64,000 bases of DNA from Agroathelia rolfsii (GCA_018343915.1 JABRWF010000004.1:4154001-4218000); one strand, 5' to 3'. Positions 39,318 to 52,189 are shown, counted from the first letter of the stretch. Made by a program: numbers and translations. The notes: a model not told the origin generated them from the sequence alone.

Positions 39318-40937
39318 ATGACTGTTGCTTACTGTGTTCCTCGCCTGCAAAGTTACACCACGCTCCCCAACCCGAGAGTTCCACCCTTAGGCATTCGAAC
39401 GCACTCCAATGAAATGATTCACTCAAGGTCCAGGTCGCTCGGTGGGAAATTGCGGAATTCCTCCCTCCTATGGACCAATACGTCGAATGCATACACTCAG
39501 AAGCATTTAGATAGGCGGCGTTCAAAGCTAATCGGACGGGAGGCTCAGCCCCTGCATCTTCCAGTAGAGATCCTGACAGAAATTGTTATGCATTGCATTT
39601 CGCTGGAACCAACACAACCGCTATATACGTATCCCACCCGCTTATTTCGCAACATTGGACCTCTGTTGCTGGCTTCGCACCACCTACGCAACATAGCACT
39701 TGTGTACTTGTTTTTAGAGCTTGATATTGTCTGCCCTAAGAGCTGGTCTAGTTTGCTTAGAATCATGAAAAAAGAAAGGCTATTCAACCATGTCAGGTGC
39801 GGGTACTCGTATTCTATCTGCCGCTCATACATATCCAATAATTCTAGACACATTGTTGCCAACTTCGAAGTACTACGCACGAATAAGGCCTCGCTCAGCG
39901 TCTTTCCGAAACTCCAGACTCTCGCTATAGCAATGTCCCAAGAGAATTTAATGACCATTGTCGGTCACGTAGCAATGTTGATGCATAACTTTAATCCTCA
40001 AAGTCCTACTCACGTGATGCTTTCCTATGTCCCTGCCGATGCCAATACACTGCCTCACCTCTCTGAACTGACACTCACTGATCTGCCATGTATAACCCCC
40101 GCTCTTCTTCGTATAATAGCTACGGCGATCCCTTGTTTGGTTGTGTTATTTCTTAGCTGCTCCGAACGTCTTGACCTGAATCATTGCGCAACCTGTCTCG
40201 ACGAAAGCATGAGCCGATGTATTGCTTGTCCTATTCCCGAGGAGTACCCAAACGTGGAAGCACTAACAGTAAGCATCATTCCCAGTTAATTGATCCATCA
40301 TTCTAGGACTTGAATGACATGGATGGCAACCGCATCGTTATCAGCACGCGCTCTCTTACCCGTTATCATCACTGCCATTCCTTCGTCATCTCCACATTGG
40401 GTTATTACTGTGTCGTGCGCAACTCCTTTACGACCATATGGCACACAGTCGAAGCACACTTCGCATAGCATCATATCAGAGCACCTCTGATGCGCCTGGT
40501 TTCGAAGTGTACTCACAAGACATCCCCGCTCATGCAACCGTACCCATGAGATTTTCAGATATGAACCTAATCATCGCACAGCCCCCGCCAGTTGAGCTTA
40601 TGGAGCCATGCTTACTCGACATTCGTGATCATAATGTACCGGTCCACCCCGCCGAGTGCCAACGTTGCCAAACACACAGAGAGACATAGATATACGGATG
40701 GACGAGCTCCGTGCATCGATGATGTTTGCGCAGCGGCTCAAGACTATCGAATCCATCGGATGGAGTTCCTTTTTCGGCACATCGCCGCATAAAACGGGCG
40801 TCACCGCGATGCCGCGCAGGAGCAAGATTGGTGACTGGGTATTGGCACGGACAGTTTGGGTAAAGCGGATCAATGGGATTATTAGGGTGTGTGAACGACC
40901 TTGGGTAATGGAGGTTGGTCAGGATGTCCTTCATTAG
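39318..40937 (+). CDS. F-box-like protein, 3' exons tentative
   Basis: The main exon (39318-40268) starts with ATG and encodes an F-box-like segment (LHLPVEILTEIVMHCIS, then FRNIGPLLLASHHLRNIALV) followed by irregular leucine-rich stretches (FPKLQTLAIAM, LPHLSELTLTDLPCITPALL) typical of the expanded basidiomycete F-box family, usually substrate adaptors of SCF ubiquitin ligases. Three further exons (40307-40409, 40469-40635, 40680-40937) join in phase and would give 492 residues, ending in a cysteine-poor basic part (MPRRSKIGDWVLARTVW). The introns would be 38, 59 and 44 bases; 38 is short, so the 3' part could be wrong. Without it the protein ends at 40289. Confidence 0.6.
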
Positions 40938-42207
40938 TGACATTGGGACTGTTTTTTTGACCCGTGATGAGTTGTTTGCCCTCGTTTTTTGGCGGTGCTG
41001 TATGGGCCGCTATTTTCATCTCGCGTCTCGGACGTAGTCATTACCGATTCATTAAACCAAAAATTGACGCCTTGGCCCTCAAATGTAATCTTTTTCTCTT
41101 GGTATTTTTTCGTTGTCCATTATCAATTCATCGTGTCTCTAGCAGATTCCGCATTGCGGACCCTCAAACAACTGTCTCGACTAGCCTTCATTCTTGGAAA
41201 CCAAGAATTATGATCCGATGTGGGGAAGAAATGGACTTTTCATGAATCCAATAGCCGGTATTGGTACCGTTTTCTTTTTATTTATGCCAAGATTTATGAA
41301 TAAACTTTGCCCTTTTTTCTCAATTCCTAGAATCCGACTTACTACCAATAGTGCTACGCGTGATGGATCCAAGGGGGTGGATATAGACAATACAAGCACA
41401 TGGTACTCGAGCACCTGAGCACCCTGTGCCTCTCATGGGCTAATTGAATAACAAAAGTAGAGCTAGAACCGACTGTGATCCCTCCGAGAGAACAGACGTT
41501 GACTAGACTTCTAAGGTCAACTCGGAATGCAGTAGTGGTTATACATACTTTCAGGTAGCCATCAACTTCCGATGGCTGTGCCTTTATGAGGATGCTATTG
41601 TGAGAACATCTTGGAAGTCTCCGGGCGTTGATCAACTCAAATTATGCCAGTCTTAAAATGTGCATTTCAGAAAGCTCAAGGTGAGCCCATCTCAACGGAT
41701 TATTTATCATCAGTTGACTTCGGTTCATTGAATCCACTAATATAATGATCCGGCCCGCATCCTGTCACCGGTGTTGACACTGGTGAACGTCTAAATCACT
41801 AGCATACGGCGGTATGTCTCGCCGGAGTGTTGGCGAGTTCATGTGCTTATTTCCCACCCTTGTCCCGTGTCTGATCCATCTTATGCACACCAATATAGAG
41901 CTATGTGCCCGTGAAGGGGAACAGTGGACAGGTGACGCATTTATCAAAAGCAAAGGTTGATACATGCGATTATTAGTAAAAATACGTGATTACATGACAG
42001 GAGATGACAGGGAATATGAGGGTAAAAGGTTAGAGAACAAAAAATATGATGATTAGACAAACAACAAATCGAAAAAAAAAAAAAAAAAAAAAGTTAGTCG
42101 GGAAGAAGAAAAATAATATCCGGTTGGTAAAGTAAAATGGCTTAGTGCCTATTCAGGCAATTGGCTCGGGATTTGAGAACCAGAAACGTCAGTGTTCAAT
42201 AAGGCAT
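40938..42207. other. Intergenic, 1.3 kb, with an A-run
   Basis: No recognisable gene. An uninterrupted run of 21 A lies at 42072-42092, just beyond the 3' end of the MYND gene. It could be a plain homopolymer or the tail of an old reverse-transcribed insert; no coding trace supports the second. Confidence 0.4.
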
Positions 42208-42995
42208 TCATCGATATGCAATGAAATAGGACGACAGTGTTGAGATATCGTTCGTCCCTGCGTCCGTATATGCATTCCTACGAGTCCCATTGTATCTTAG
42301 GGCAACCACCGGTCCGCACCAAGCCTTTTCTGCAGCACCTTGGGTGATGTATCGTACGGCTCGATTCACGGGGGCATTGCGTCCAAGATCCGAAGGCGAA
42401 TAGAAAATTTGAATAGGAAAACGAAGTGTTTCACCATTCAGGCCTTGCGTGATAACGACGCTTTCGTATCCGTCCGGGAAGAATGCGCCCAAAATGGGCC
42501 GTGGGCACAGACCTTCGCCTGATGATGGCATTCTGCAGCCGATAGAAACAATACGTGGCCGATCTATCCATGCGCATCTTGAGTTAATAGGCATGTCACT
42601 AGCAATGACGCAGAGGATTATGAAAGTACCATCATGAGGAGCCAGCAAAATACCAGCGATAGATATTAACGAGCGGTCAGCTGATATAGGGCCAGAAAGT
42701 GTGCCAAGGTCTTCGAAAGTGGCAGGTATGCATCTCAGACGATGGTTTGGCCAATCCTGGTATAATACGCTTGTGTTATAAACGATGGAGCGAGGGGTAT
42801 GAGGAAACCAACCTCCTGTAAGTGTTGTGGGGAGCAATACCAAACATTATGGCACCTGCTACACCACATGGTTGTCGGGTTGGAGCACACATGGCAAAGG
42901 TTATTCATGGAGGGCATATGCTTAGTTGCCTCAAAGAGGGACTGGAGTATGTTGGACGATGTACGCATCCGAGACCCAACTGCTTTTAAAGACAT
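42208..42995 (-). CDS. MYND zinc-finger protein
   Basis: Exons 42813-42995 and 42208-42756 give 243 residues. The joined product contains one complete MYND finger: CHVCSNPTTMWCSRCHNVWY, then CSPQHLQEDWPNHRLRC, with the C-x2-C ... C-x2-C ... C-x3-C-like ... H-x3-C zinc ligands; the intron splits the last part of the finger. The 170 residues behind it form no family I recognise (LGTLSGPISADRSLISIAGI, GLCPRPILGAFFPDGYESVV). MYND fingers usually bind short proline-rich peptides. This single-finger type with a unique tail is abundant in basidiomycetes, and few have known roles. Confidence 0.8.
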
Positions 42996-43514
42996 TCTGG
43001 CCGGATAGCAGGCCAGTTATCCGGAGTTGAGCTACTATGCATGACTGCTGAACGAACAGCCAGACAGAAAGTGGCGTCCAAGTCCCAGGGTCTGTGATGA
43101 TGTAAACTGAAGGGATCGGGAAGGGCCTTAGTCCCAAGTGTCCACGACGACATGGTTCATAGACCACTCCTAGAAGATCTTCTTATCCCTGGGGAAAATA
43201 AGGGCGTCCAAAAGGCGGCTATGCATGCTGTGATGAGTCTGTAGATTCAGCCTGAACAAGTTTCGACAAAGCTAATCTGAACGGTGCCCTGACAAGAATC
43301 TCGGCAAAAAAAAGTGTGCGTATTCTGCATTGAGACGCTAGTAACCAGTAATGGAAGCACCCCAATTGCTGTCAATGGCTGGCTATCGCGGTAAACTTCG
43401 GATTCCGGAATAATAACCCCAGGGTTTCCGGCCCTCGGATTGCTGACTGTGGGTTCTGCATTGAGCGCGGATTCAACGCGACCGTGACCTTGCCCTTGCA
43501 CGCTTCGAACCACC
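42996..43514. promoter_or_regulatory. Divergent intergenic region, MYND gene / Y14 gene
   Basis: About 520 bases between divergent starts. Minus-strand open frames here have no recognisable content. No TATA-like element was identified with confidence. Confidence 0.35.
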
Positions 43515-44277
43515 ATGTCTGACGATGAGATGAACATTGACGATGGTACGAGCATTTCTGTAGCATCTGCATAGCTTGCACCGAGTTCTCACATGCATCG
43601 CCTTTGTCCTCCAGTCGCCTCCGGTGGCGCCGTCCGTCGGAAAGGAAGAGGCTTCCAAAACACTGGTGTGTGATGACCTCAACTTTTGCTCATGCCAGCC
43701 CTCTGCTAGCCTAATCAATGATCTCTCCAACACTCAAACATATTTCTTAACAGGGAACAACGATCAGACAGTTGTTACCGAACCAAAATATGATCGTGTG
43801 GAGTCTACCGCCGACGTGAGAGCGGCTCGATGTACGCTCTGCCTCCATGACACCTCCTCTTCATGACTGACGCTATCTTTTAGCTGTCGAGGGCTGGATT
43901 GTTCTTGTCACCAACGTACATGAAGAGGCAACAGAGGAGGAGGTCTCCGACAAATTTGCCGAATACGGTGAAATCAAGAACTTACATCTTAACCTTGACC
44001 GGCGGACGGGTTATGTCAAGGTCTGCTCCCAATCGTACATTTTCGAATGCCATGCACCCAACAATGATGACATCTTCTACAGGGATATGCTCTTGTGGAA
44101 TACGAAACCATGGGTGAGGCGCAGAGAGCCATCGATGAGGCTTCTGGTAGCCAGCTTCTCGAGCAAGCAATTCAATGTGACTATGCGTTTGTAAGACCTC
44201 CACCGACAGGTCCCAAGAAAGGCCGTGGTGGACGAGGCCGTAGTGCATCGCCTTCCCGACGCAAAGATAGAGATTAA
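43515..44277 (+). CDS. RBM8A: Y14/RBM8A, exon-junction-complex RNA-binding protein
   Basis: Exons 43515-43545, 43615-43665, 43754-43831, 43884-44020 and 44083-44277 give 163 residues, close to the usual 160-175. After an acidic start (SDDEMNIDD) and a basic stretch ([12 protein letters not shown]), the single RRM reads [40 protein letters not shown] and [20 protein letters not shown] (RNP1 included), almost word for word as in animal Y14. The Arg/Ser-rich end ([17 protein letters not shown]) is also typical. Y14 pairs with Mago to lock the exon-junction complex onto spliced mRNA. This complex has been lost in S. cerevisiae, so its presence fits an intron-rich fungus. Confidence 0.95.
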
Positions 44278-44950
44278 CGGGCATCGTTTTTTTTATCTTG
44301 CATTATCTTGTTACTATTATAATCTGTTGATTTGGCTGTCGAGATCCATTTAATGTAACCACAAACTGAAGGACGTCTATCCGGTTGTCCTGTGTCGCTA
44401 TGAATGGCTTTGCATTATGCCCTGTCCAAACTTCATGACGGGTTGGCCCATAAGTAGCAACAAATAAGCGTCGATGAATATTTATATTTCTGTAGCAACG
44501 CTACGATACTTGGGGTCCATAAGGTTGAGATGAAGCCGATATGCAAATAGCACAAATTAAACGAGCAAAACGAATATAACCATCCACATGCAACACAGAA
44601 CGTATGAGCATCATCACAACAAACATGATGTGGGGTGACAGTCAATAATTGATTTTACAAGTTACGATAGTAATCGATCTCAATCAAAATATTAGGCCTG
44701 GCCATGACGTGACTTGCACAACATACGTAGATTCTTATTCAGTGTTTACTTCAGTTTTTGAAGAATTGTACAGTTGGCCATCTTCTTGTTCAAAAGTCAT
44801 GAACGTGTTTGTTGACTAATTGAACACCGGAAGCAGTCGTCATTTATCTTCAACCGCGACTACTACTGCACGCACAGCACATACCTTTCATCTGACATAC
44901 TACCGCCTCCGACGCGACATACGCGAAAAATACGTGCACGCATATTACAC
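44278..44950. other. Intergenic, 0.67 kb
   Basis: 3' side of Y14 and promoter side of the HP1 gene. No element recognised. Confidence 0.4.
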
Positions 44951-45986
44951 ATGGCTCCTACATCTATTAGCGATAGAAGAAAGGCTGAGAAGAAAGGCTC
45001 AGAAAGCTCAGTTGAAGAGTTAGAGCTTAAGGACACCAATGGCGATGACAAAGGCGAAGATGAGGTGGAAGTTGACGAAGACGAAGACGAGGAAGAGGAG
45101 GAATACGAAATCGAGAAAATATTGGATGCTAAGAAGGGCAAGTTCCCCCAGGTGAACCTTGACGTCTCTTGTGGTACTTTCCAGACATCGAACGAACCTC
45201 GTCTTCACTACAGGGTAGGTTAGGCTATCTAGTCAAATGGAAAGGATATCCCGATAGCGAAAACAGTTGGGTGGATGAAAATGACGCCATGTACGTGTTA
45301 TGTATTGGACTCTGTGACACTGTCTGAAACACCTGGCATGTAGCCATGCTCAAGAGTTAGTCGACGAGTATTGGGCACGACAAAAAAGTCGCGGCGCCTC
45401 GAGCAAAAAGACATCTCGGGCTCGTGCATCAGCTGCCAACTCTGAATCTGCCTCTGCACCGCCCTCAAAAAAGCGCGGAAGGAAGCCAGTTGACGATGAC
45501 TCTGATGTAGAAATGGTTTCTGCTGAACAGGAGACACAGAAGCAAAAGAAGAGCAAGAAAAGTGAGACGCCGAGTCAACCAGCTAAGGATGCAGTGGCAG
45601 AAGCGGAGGAAGAGGTTGGGAACATGGAGGAGTGGAGGAACGCAAAATCATGGGAACATTTAATTGAGCGGGTGGACACCGTGGAAAAAACCGAAGACGG
45701 CAAGCTATGGGCCTACTTCAGCCTGTTAGTATTTGTTTTTGTCTGCCCTCTTTTGAACGTCTCAATCCATAACTTTCTGACAGGACTGGGGCTCATGGGG
45801 GAAAACGAATTAGGGAGAGTACGGAAATCTGCAATGAAAAGTTTCCCCAGAAGGTTGGTATCATCTCTGCATAGATCTTCGGTAGCTTCAGTGCAACTAA
45901 CCACTCCATTTGCTCAGATGATCAAATTCTACGAGTCGAATCTGCGCTGGAAGGGAGCCAACGAGCAGGCTGTTCGTAAAAAGTAA
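44951..45986 (+). CDS. HP1: HP1-type chromodomain protein
   Basis: Exons 44951-45151, 45214-45290, 45344-45724, 45784-45853 and 45918-45986 give 265 residues. A strongly acidic lead (about residues 25-55) precedes the chromodomain: EEYEIEKILDAKKGKFPQGR, then LGYLVKWKGYPDSENSWVDE. The three aromatic cage residues that read methylated H3K9 (Tyr in EEYEIEK, Trp in VKWKGY, Tyr in KGYPD) are all present. A basic hinge follows (SKKTSRARA, PPSKKRGRKP) and the C-terminal chromo-shadow domain reads SWEHLIERVDTVEKTEDGKL, GKRIRESTEICNEKFPQK and MIKFYESNLRWKG. HP1/Swi6 proteins dimerise through the shadow domain and build heterochromatin. Confidence 0.95.
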
Positions 45987-47225
45987 CCCAAGATTCCTCT
46001 CCTTGGATTCAATTAACCTATCTTCATACTGGAACCTGGCCACGGACAAATTGAGTCATCTATGCTGACCATCGACTCAATTCTCCTATGACAACCTCGC
46101 TTCCTACCTATGGGAACAACATCACCGGATGGCTTTTTTTTTTTTTTTTTGATATTTAGTTCGTCTGTACCTTGTTTCATATATACTCCGCTCTCTACTC
46201 TATTTTATTGCGGTATTCATATAATGATGGCGTTGTTTCTTGAGGCGACAAAACCGAGAAACTCTGTTGTGGTCATAGATAAACACTAAAATGATGGCGA
46301 TGACCAGTTCCCATATGATTCGCATGTGCGAAGGGAAACTACTGATGGGGAAAGACTGATCCGTTGATTGGGCGCTAGCACTTAATACTTTTTTGACGAC
46401 GATAGAGATGTATCAGGAATCGAGCGCTCATGTGGCTCAGGGATACCATTATGGGCATAGAGTTGTTTTGTTTGAGTACCCCCCCTCCCCACACACACAC
46501 ACCGGCACTCCAACCATGCAGAAGAAAAAAAGTTCATTTCCTTGACAGTCCCTGGGTGAAGGTTTGATTCAGGTGTTTCGCCATGTAACACCATTGTTCC
46601 ATATCCATTCACGGCATGGCGCCAAGGCCATCGAAATGAGTCGTCACGGAATGCCTATCAATAGCATGTGTCAGTGGGCCGCTGGTATAAACGGATCCAT
46701 AGAAGAGCGCCACTGGCACTCTTAATCAAGTCAGTCGTGAATGGTATGACGTGTAAAGTCAAATATATGGTTGTCGCGCTCATCAATGGCTGTGTGCGAA
46801 TACAAAAACGCAGATAATATTGCGAATGTTAGGAACAATGTAGTAAACGACGATAGCCTCAATAGGAATATCAGCAGTTAATTTGCAGGGAGAAAAAAAT
46901 ATAAGATAAGGAATAGCAATTTAAGCAATTGTAAGCAAACAAACAAAAAAAAAATGATGACTTGAAAAAAAAGGTTAAATCAAAGATTTTTTTTTTTTTA
47001 ATAAAAAAAAAAAAAGACAACATGGGAAAACGAAGCTGATAAAAACAATGAAGGTAATGGAAGGGAGGCGGGGTCCATGACGTTGTCGCGTTACAGAAAC
47101 ATCACAAGTCAGTACGTCCTACACTAATTAATGATCATCAGCGCCATCGCTACAGCTCGGTGTGATGCACAGCCTCCGAGGGGTAAATATTCTGCTAAGC
47201 TCCCAACAGCCCGTTCAGGGACTTC
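45987..47225. other. Intergenic, low-complexity, 1.24 kb
   Basis: Convergent 3' sides of two genes. It contains T-runs near 46135-46150 and 46987-46999, a run of A near 47003-47015, and a C-run plus CA-repeat near 46479-46502. No gene recognised. Confidence 0.45.
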
Positions 47226-50031
47226 TCAAGAGTCGATAGGCTTTGCAATTGGGGTCTCCTGTTCCTCAAACCTCTCAAAAGCCTCAACCACTTCCTCCTT
47301 CGAACGTCCCATGATAACTTGAGGGATATCTGAAATTGCCGGAGACTGCGCATCATCGGTAGGCATGGGGAGAATCGAGACGTCTTCAGGCTTGGAAGTC
47401 TCCTGCGATATGCTCTCTTTCTCATCGTTATCACCATCCGCGGGTGAGTCTGCGCCGGAGAAGGCGCGCTCGCCCGTGCGTCTGATGCGGCGCAAGCGGG
47501 TCTCAAAGCCAAGCACGACATCCTGGACCTCTGATTCAAACTCATCAACGATCTCCAGCACAGGGTTAATCGGCGGAGATGGGTGAGTGCCATTCTGGAT
47601 GCTGAGGGCGGCGTGCTTGAACTCATTGCTCTCTACGCGAGTGAATGATGCGACGAGTTAGCTGGTGTGTAAAAAAAATAAAATAAAATAAACGACTCAC
47701 GATCCATGAGTTTGTGATAGCGTTGCCAGTCCTCGTACGTAACGTCATCAAGATACGAGTAGTCCATGCCGATGTCTGCCTGTGCCTGGCGCGCTAATTC
47801 GTGGACTTCAAGCCACAATTGTTCGACCTTAATTTATGATTAATTGCCCATCAGTAAACGCAATCCACGCTAGGCCGGGAAAGAAGAATCAGTGTACGTA
47901 CCTCTTTTAGTTCCTTAGCGTGATAGTTATCATACCACGAGTCGACAACCTTCACAGTCTCGTCCAGTCGTCCATTGAATTTCTCTTCAACCTTGTCCAC
48001 AACTTTAGACCACATGCCAATCTTCTCCTGGTCATCTTTGGCATCCTTCTTGAGATTCTTGAGGTAGGACTCGGCGCCCTTCAGGAATTTTTCGGCCTCG
48101 TTCACCAAGCTCTCGATATGTTCCCGGATGGCTTTGTGTTCCTTGAGCTCAGCTGCTCCCTGCTTACGCAGCGAGACGAGTTTCCGACGGAGCGTCTTTT
48201 TGTGTGCCTTGATCAAGATCTCGAGTTCATGTTCCCACTTCGTATGACGTCCGGTGATATCCGCACGTTGTTCCGCAGTCTGTTTTTCCTTCAACAGCCT
48301 CCGTTCTTCGAGCTCTTCAGGCGTGGGAATGTACTGTGTGGTGCTGGGGGACGCCGCGGACTCTGCAGTACTACTCTCAACCGAATCAAGTCCGAGTTCC
48401 GCGTAGAAGGCATCCAAATCAACGTCATCCACTGTAGCTGGTTCGCTCGTAGGCGTAGAGACAGCCGATGTGATCACCGAAGGCCCCGTAGTGGCGAACG
48501 ATTCAACAGGTGATATGGCCGCGGGCGAGGCGTCAGAAGCGGAAATTGTGATTGGATCAGTCATATAGGCCACTGCTTCCGTAGGGGCTGAGACAACGGA
48601 GCTGGAAGGCAGGGATGATGCAATGATACTCGAGGCGTGAGACAGAATAGAGGAAGCAGATGATGCAAAAGAAGCTGTTTCATGGGCAGTTTCCGAGGCT
48701 GTGTGCAAAATAGACGCAGTAACCTCATTTGCAACGTTTATCGATAAGCTCGAGGAGACGGCCTTAGGATCCGAGCCAATTGTCCCTGACGAGATGAATG
48801 TTAGCTCCGAAATTTCCGGCGATGCAATGTATGAAGAAACGACACACCTTCACTATTGCTGTGGGTTACTAGGGGTGACGAAGTGAAGGACGTAGATCCG
48901 GTTACTTGACTTGCCGATTGGGTAAGCGGTTGTGATATAGAGCTGGAAACCGACTTGGGTTTGGCGCCGCTGAGCTCCTTTACCTTGTCCCAAAGTTGCG
49001 CGACATGAGGGTCAACAAACTGTCTGCGCTGGTCCTGGAGAAAGGACAGAATGCGACCAATTATATCCAAGAAATGCCGCCAGAGGGGGAGGGCGTATGG
49101 CTTCGCGAATTGGTAACCCTGGTGAGTCTTCGATGCGGCAAAGGCAATATACGGTTGTACAATTCGTTGCCATCGCTGGACGGTATGCGCAGCCGTGGTC
49201 ACTTGGGGGGCCAAACGTTCAGAATATACATCTTCAACGAAGGAGGTGTATGGTTCCACTTGCTTCTGCACATTATGGATGTGCGGAGATGCATATTTCT
49301 CCCACTGGGGTACCACATGCTTCTCCCACTGAGGCACGACACGTTTCTCCCATTGGGGTATAACACGTTTTTTCCACTGAGGCGCAATCCGATTGTTGAA
49401 TTCGTCCTGGGTGCGGGCCAATATGGGGGTAGCTGTCTTGACAACATACTCTACATACGGTTTGGCTGTATCAACATATGGCTTGACGGCAGGATGCTCA
49501 GCTATGACCTGAAGCTGGGGGAAAAGGTAGGGTTCCAGAACGTATCGCCGGTAATTCGCGATGCCCTTGCAGACTTGAGACTCTAGTTTCTCGTCGGTGG
49601 GACAGACAGAGAAGACATAGATGGTAAAGATGGTAATGAGAATGCGGGTCAGCGTATCTACCAGGTCCCTAGGCTTTCCACGGGATTTCTGAACGAGATT
49701 AAGACAGAGGGTTAATATTTGAATTCGAGCGGGGACATGCCTTGGATTTCTTGTGCTTTCCGCTCGATTTGCCTTTCTTTGATGCCCCATTATCCTGAAG
49801 AAGTGGGCCGTCAGTTTAAAAATCCAAAAATAATTAGATGCCTTCAGGGTTCCAAGATGGATTGTTCTGCCATCTCACATGGACTAAAAGACTGACCTGC
49901 TCGTGTGCTACCTTCTTGGACGGCTTGGGGCCGTTGGTTGCTGGGACGACCTCCTTCTTTGGCGAAGATGAAGCAGATGATTTTGCCTGCGAGGACTGGG
50001 GAACGACGGGGGCCCGTCTGGAGACGGCCAT
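47226..50031 (-). CDS. Conserved fungal protein, one membrane segment, unknown function
   Basis: Exons 49897-50031, 49741-49794, 48848-49688, 47902-48785, 47701-47827 and 47226-47632 give 815 residues. A Lys/Ser-rich start (KKGKSSGKHKKSK) is followed by a hydrophobic segment (TRILITIFTIYVFSVC), then a region with four copies of an eight-residue unit around PQWEKRVV, many aromatic/proline steps (VKPYVDTAKPYVEYVV), a Ser/Thr/Ala-rich middle, a highly charged coiled coil (TPEELEERRLLKEKQTAEQR, AEKFLKGAESYLKNLKKDAK) and an acidic end. The pattern suggests a membrane-anchored structural or tethering protein, but I cannot assign a family. The second intron (49689-49740) has a GC donor (AAG|GCATGT). 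All joins are in phase. Confidence 0.72.
49297..49386 (-). repeat. Four 24-base in-gene tandem units
   Basis: Within the 815-residue protein. Each unit codes an octamer of the type APQWKKRV, IPQWEKRV, VPQWEKHV, VPQWEKYA. The DNA copies differ mostly at third positions, so the protein repeat is kept while the bases drift. Confidence 0.8.
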
Positions 50032-50272
50032 GGGAGATGATGGATAGAAAGAAAGAGGGAAGTGAGAAGTGGGGTATAGTCGCACCAGGCGCCAGACTTT
50101 GGATGGAAGAGATTGCCACTGGCATTTGCCCGTTGACGTCGACGTGGAATTTGCTCCCGTCGTCGGATCTCGGATGCTCTGTAACACATGTCACTGATAC
50201 TCTGTCACGTTCAGCCCCTTCCCTTCGCATACACTCAGCTCACTTCTTTCTCCGAGTCCTTACGGTCTCGTC

Positions 50273-51892
50273 ATGGACTCTCGCTCAGGCAACAGCAAAA
50301 GGCCAAAATACACCTACGCACACAAAAAACGCAGATATGAGCCTCGTTTCAATGCTATGAGCTCATCCCCGCTCAAGCCATTTGAAGATCCAGAAACACA
50401 AATCACCCATGCTGAGATGACACGCAGAATGCTCAAACGCGCCCGGCTCGTGCTAAGAACTGCTCCAGCCAACAATCCCAGGTCAGAGAACGATGATCGT
50501 CAAGAACCAGAAGAAATATCCTCCATAAACATGTCTCGGCCTCTCAAGCTCGCCCATCGCTCTCGTTCTACCAATAGCACATCCAATTTGCTTCTGCCGA
50601 ATGCTGCCGCACCCAAGTCAACACTCATCCACCTCACTAGTACTCGTACCACCTCCTCTACAACCAAAACCCGTGCTCTCAAGGAAAATACTAAAAAATA
50701 CCCATACACTCGCTCCTCAGAAAAGCGCTCTAAAAACTCCATACATGCTGATCTCATCAAATCTCAAAACAAAAATGCCAGCTCATTCCATAATTCGCAC
50801 CCATCCACTAGTGGACATCTGTCTGATAAGCGCTCTTACACCTCAATCTATGAAGCCTTCAAGCACTCCAAGCATCTGAAATCTGTATTCAACTCTGAGA
50901 ACCTCAGAAACTCTGCTTCTAATATACAGAATACTAGGCTTTCAGAATCTTCCAACTCGAGACCCTCATTTGTATTTGATGATACTCGTGATTTCCTCGG
51001 ACCACTTGATCATTCAACCCCTCCTAGACGCATCGATGCAAATCATCTTCATAAATTATCTGAGTACTTTACTCCTGTTTCATCCCCAAATTATATCCGT
51101 GTTCGTGATATCGAGCTCAACAGAGCGAGGACCGGTAAGTGTAGTTTATCTGATTTTGTGAACGTGCTTTAACTCCATTTCTCAAAGATGGAAAAACCAT
51201 TCATCCTAGCGGAGAACGTCTCTCAAATACAAAACAATCATCATTAGTAATGAAGGAAGTTTTTCCGAGCACAAGCGTTGGAGAAAAGCTAGGTACCATT
51301 GCCAATTGATTTGTATCTTCTTGGCTGACAGTAGAATAAGCCACAGGAAACTCAGTGAACATTGCCCCTGCGTTTGTATTTGCTCTTTTTTTATGCTTTA
51401 CCAGTACCAGTGTATTGATACTTGTTTTCTAGTCAGAAGATCTTCGTAGGATTCAAATCTATTGAACTCAAATCCTCCGCGGCTATTCGAAACTCAACTG
51501 CTTCCAAAACCCTTCCTCGCTTGTCTTCGGCGTCTAGGTTGCCTCCGGGCTCTCAACCAGTCTCTCTCGCAGCAACAGAGCCTAAGCCGGCGTCGGGAGC
51601 CTATCGCATTGTCTCTGGTCCATCGGACTCTATTTCAGTTTCCTATCCCCACATGTCTTCCAACAAACACGCGAAGCATCCAAAAGGGGCGCTGTCCGAT
51701 TCGGACGATGACGGCAGTGCAGACGATGAGATCTTGCTCAAGCCAGGGTTCTGCTTCAGTAACCTAGGTTTTATCGGCGTTCATGCTCGTCAAATTCGCC
51801 ACTATATGAAAATAGCCTTGGATGACTATGACTATGGATCTCCGGATGAGTTGGATGTGATTCCCAGGCGAAAGCGTCGTCGCGTCTCTTGA
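50273..51892 (+). CDS. Ser/Lys/Arg-rich protein, probably nuclear, unknown function
   Basis: Not recognised. Exons 50273-51134, 51188-51292, a proposed 8-base exon at 51347-51354 and 51437-51892 give 476 residues. The N-terminus is basic (KRPKYTYAHKKRRYEPRF) with a short conserved-looking helix (HAEMTRRMLKRARLVLRT); a long Ser/Thr/Asn-rich part follows. The third large exon encodes KIFVGFKSIELKSS, an acidic cluster (SDSDDDGSADDE) and a basic end (RRKRRRVS) resembling a nuclear localisation signal. The 8-base exon is inferred because without it the second and last exons do not join in phase; it would read GNS. The first exon alone is certain as an open frame. Confidence 0.6.
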
Positions 51893-52189
51893 GGATCAAG
51901 AAATGATACACGCAGACGCAACATATATGCATGTTTATGATTCCTTACCACTTTGCATCGATGTCTGACTTTGCTTTTATATTGCTCTCCCGCTTTGAAT
52001 TTTTGTTCCAACTACTGTTGAAATTCTGTCACTTGTTCTCTTCACAAATCAATCAACCTTGCCTGTACAATATCAATATCCACTTTCCGGAACATTTCGC
52101 ACTGCAGTGAACTTATGTGATTTTTCTTTCTGATTTTTGAAGCGACGTAAAACACAATATATGCGCGGTATTTTTTCCTTCCACACAAT

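Noticed and set aside
42072..42092. A-run as the tail of a retroposed gene
   Set aside because: The adjacent sequence shows no coding remnant or target-site duplication; a plain homopolymer is more likely.
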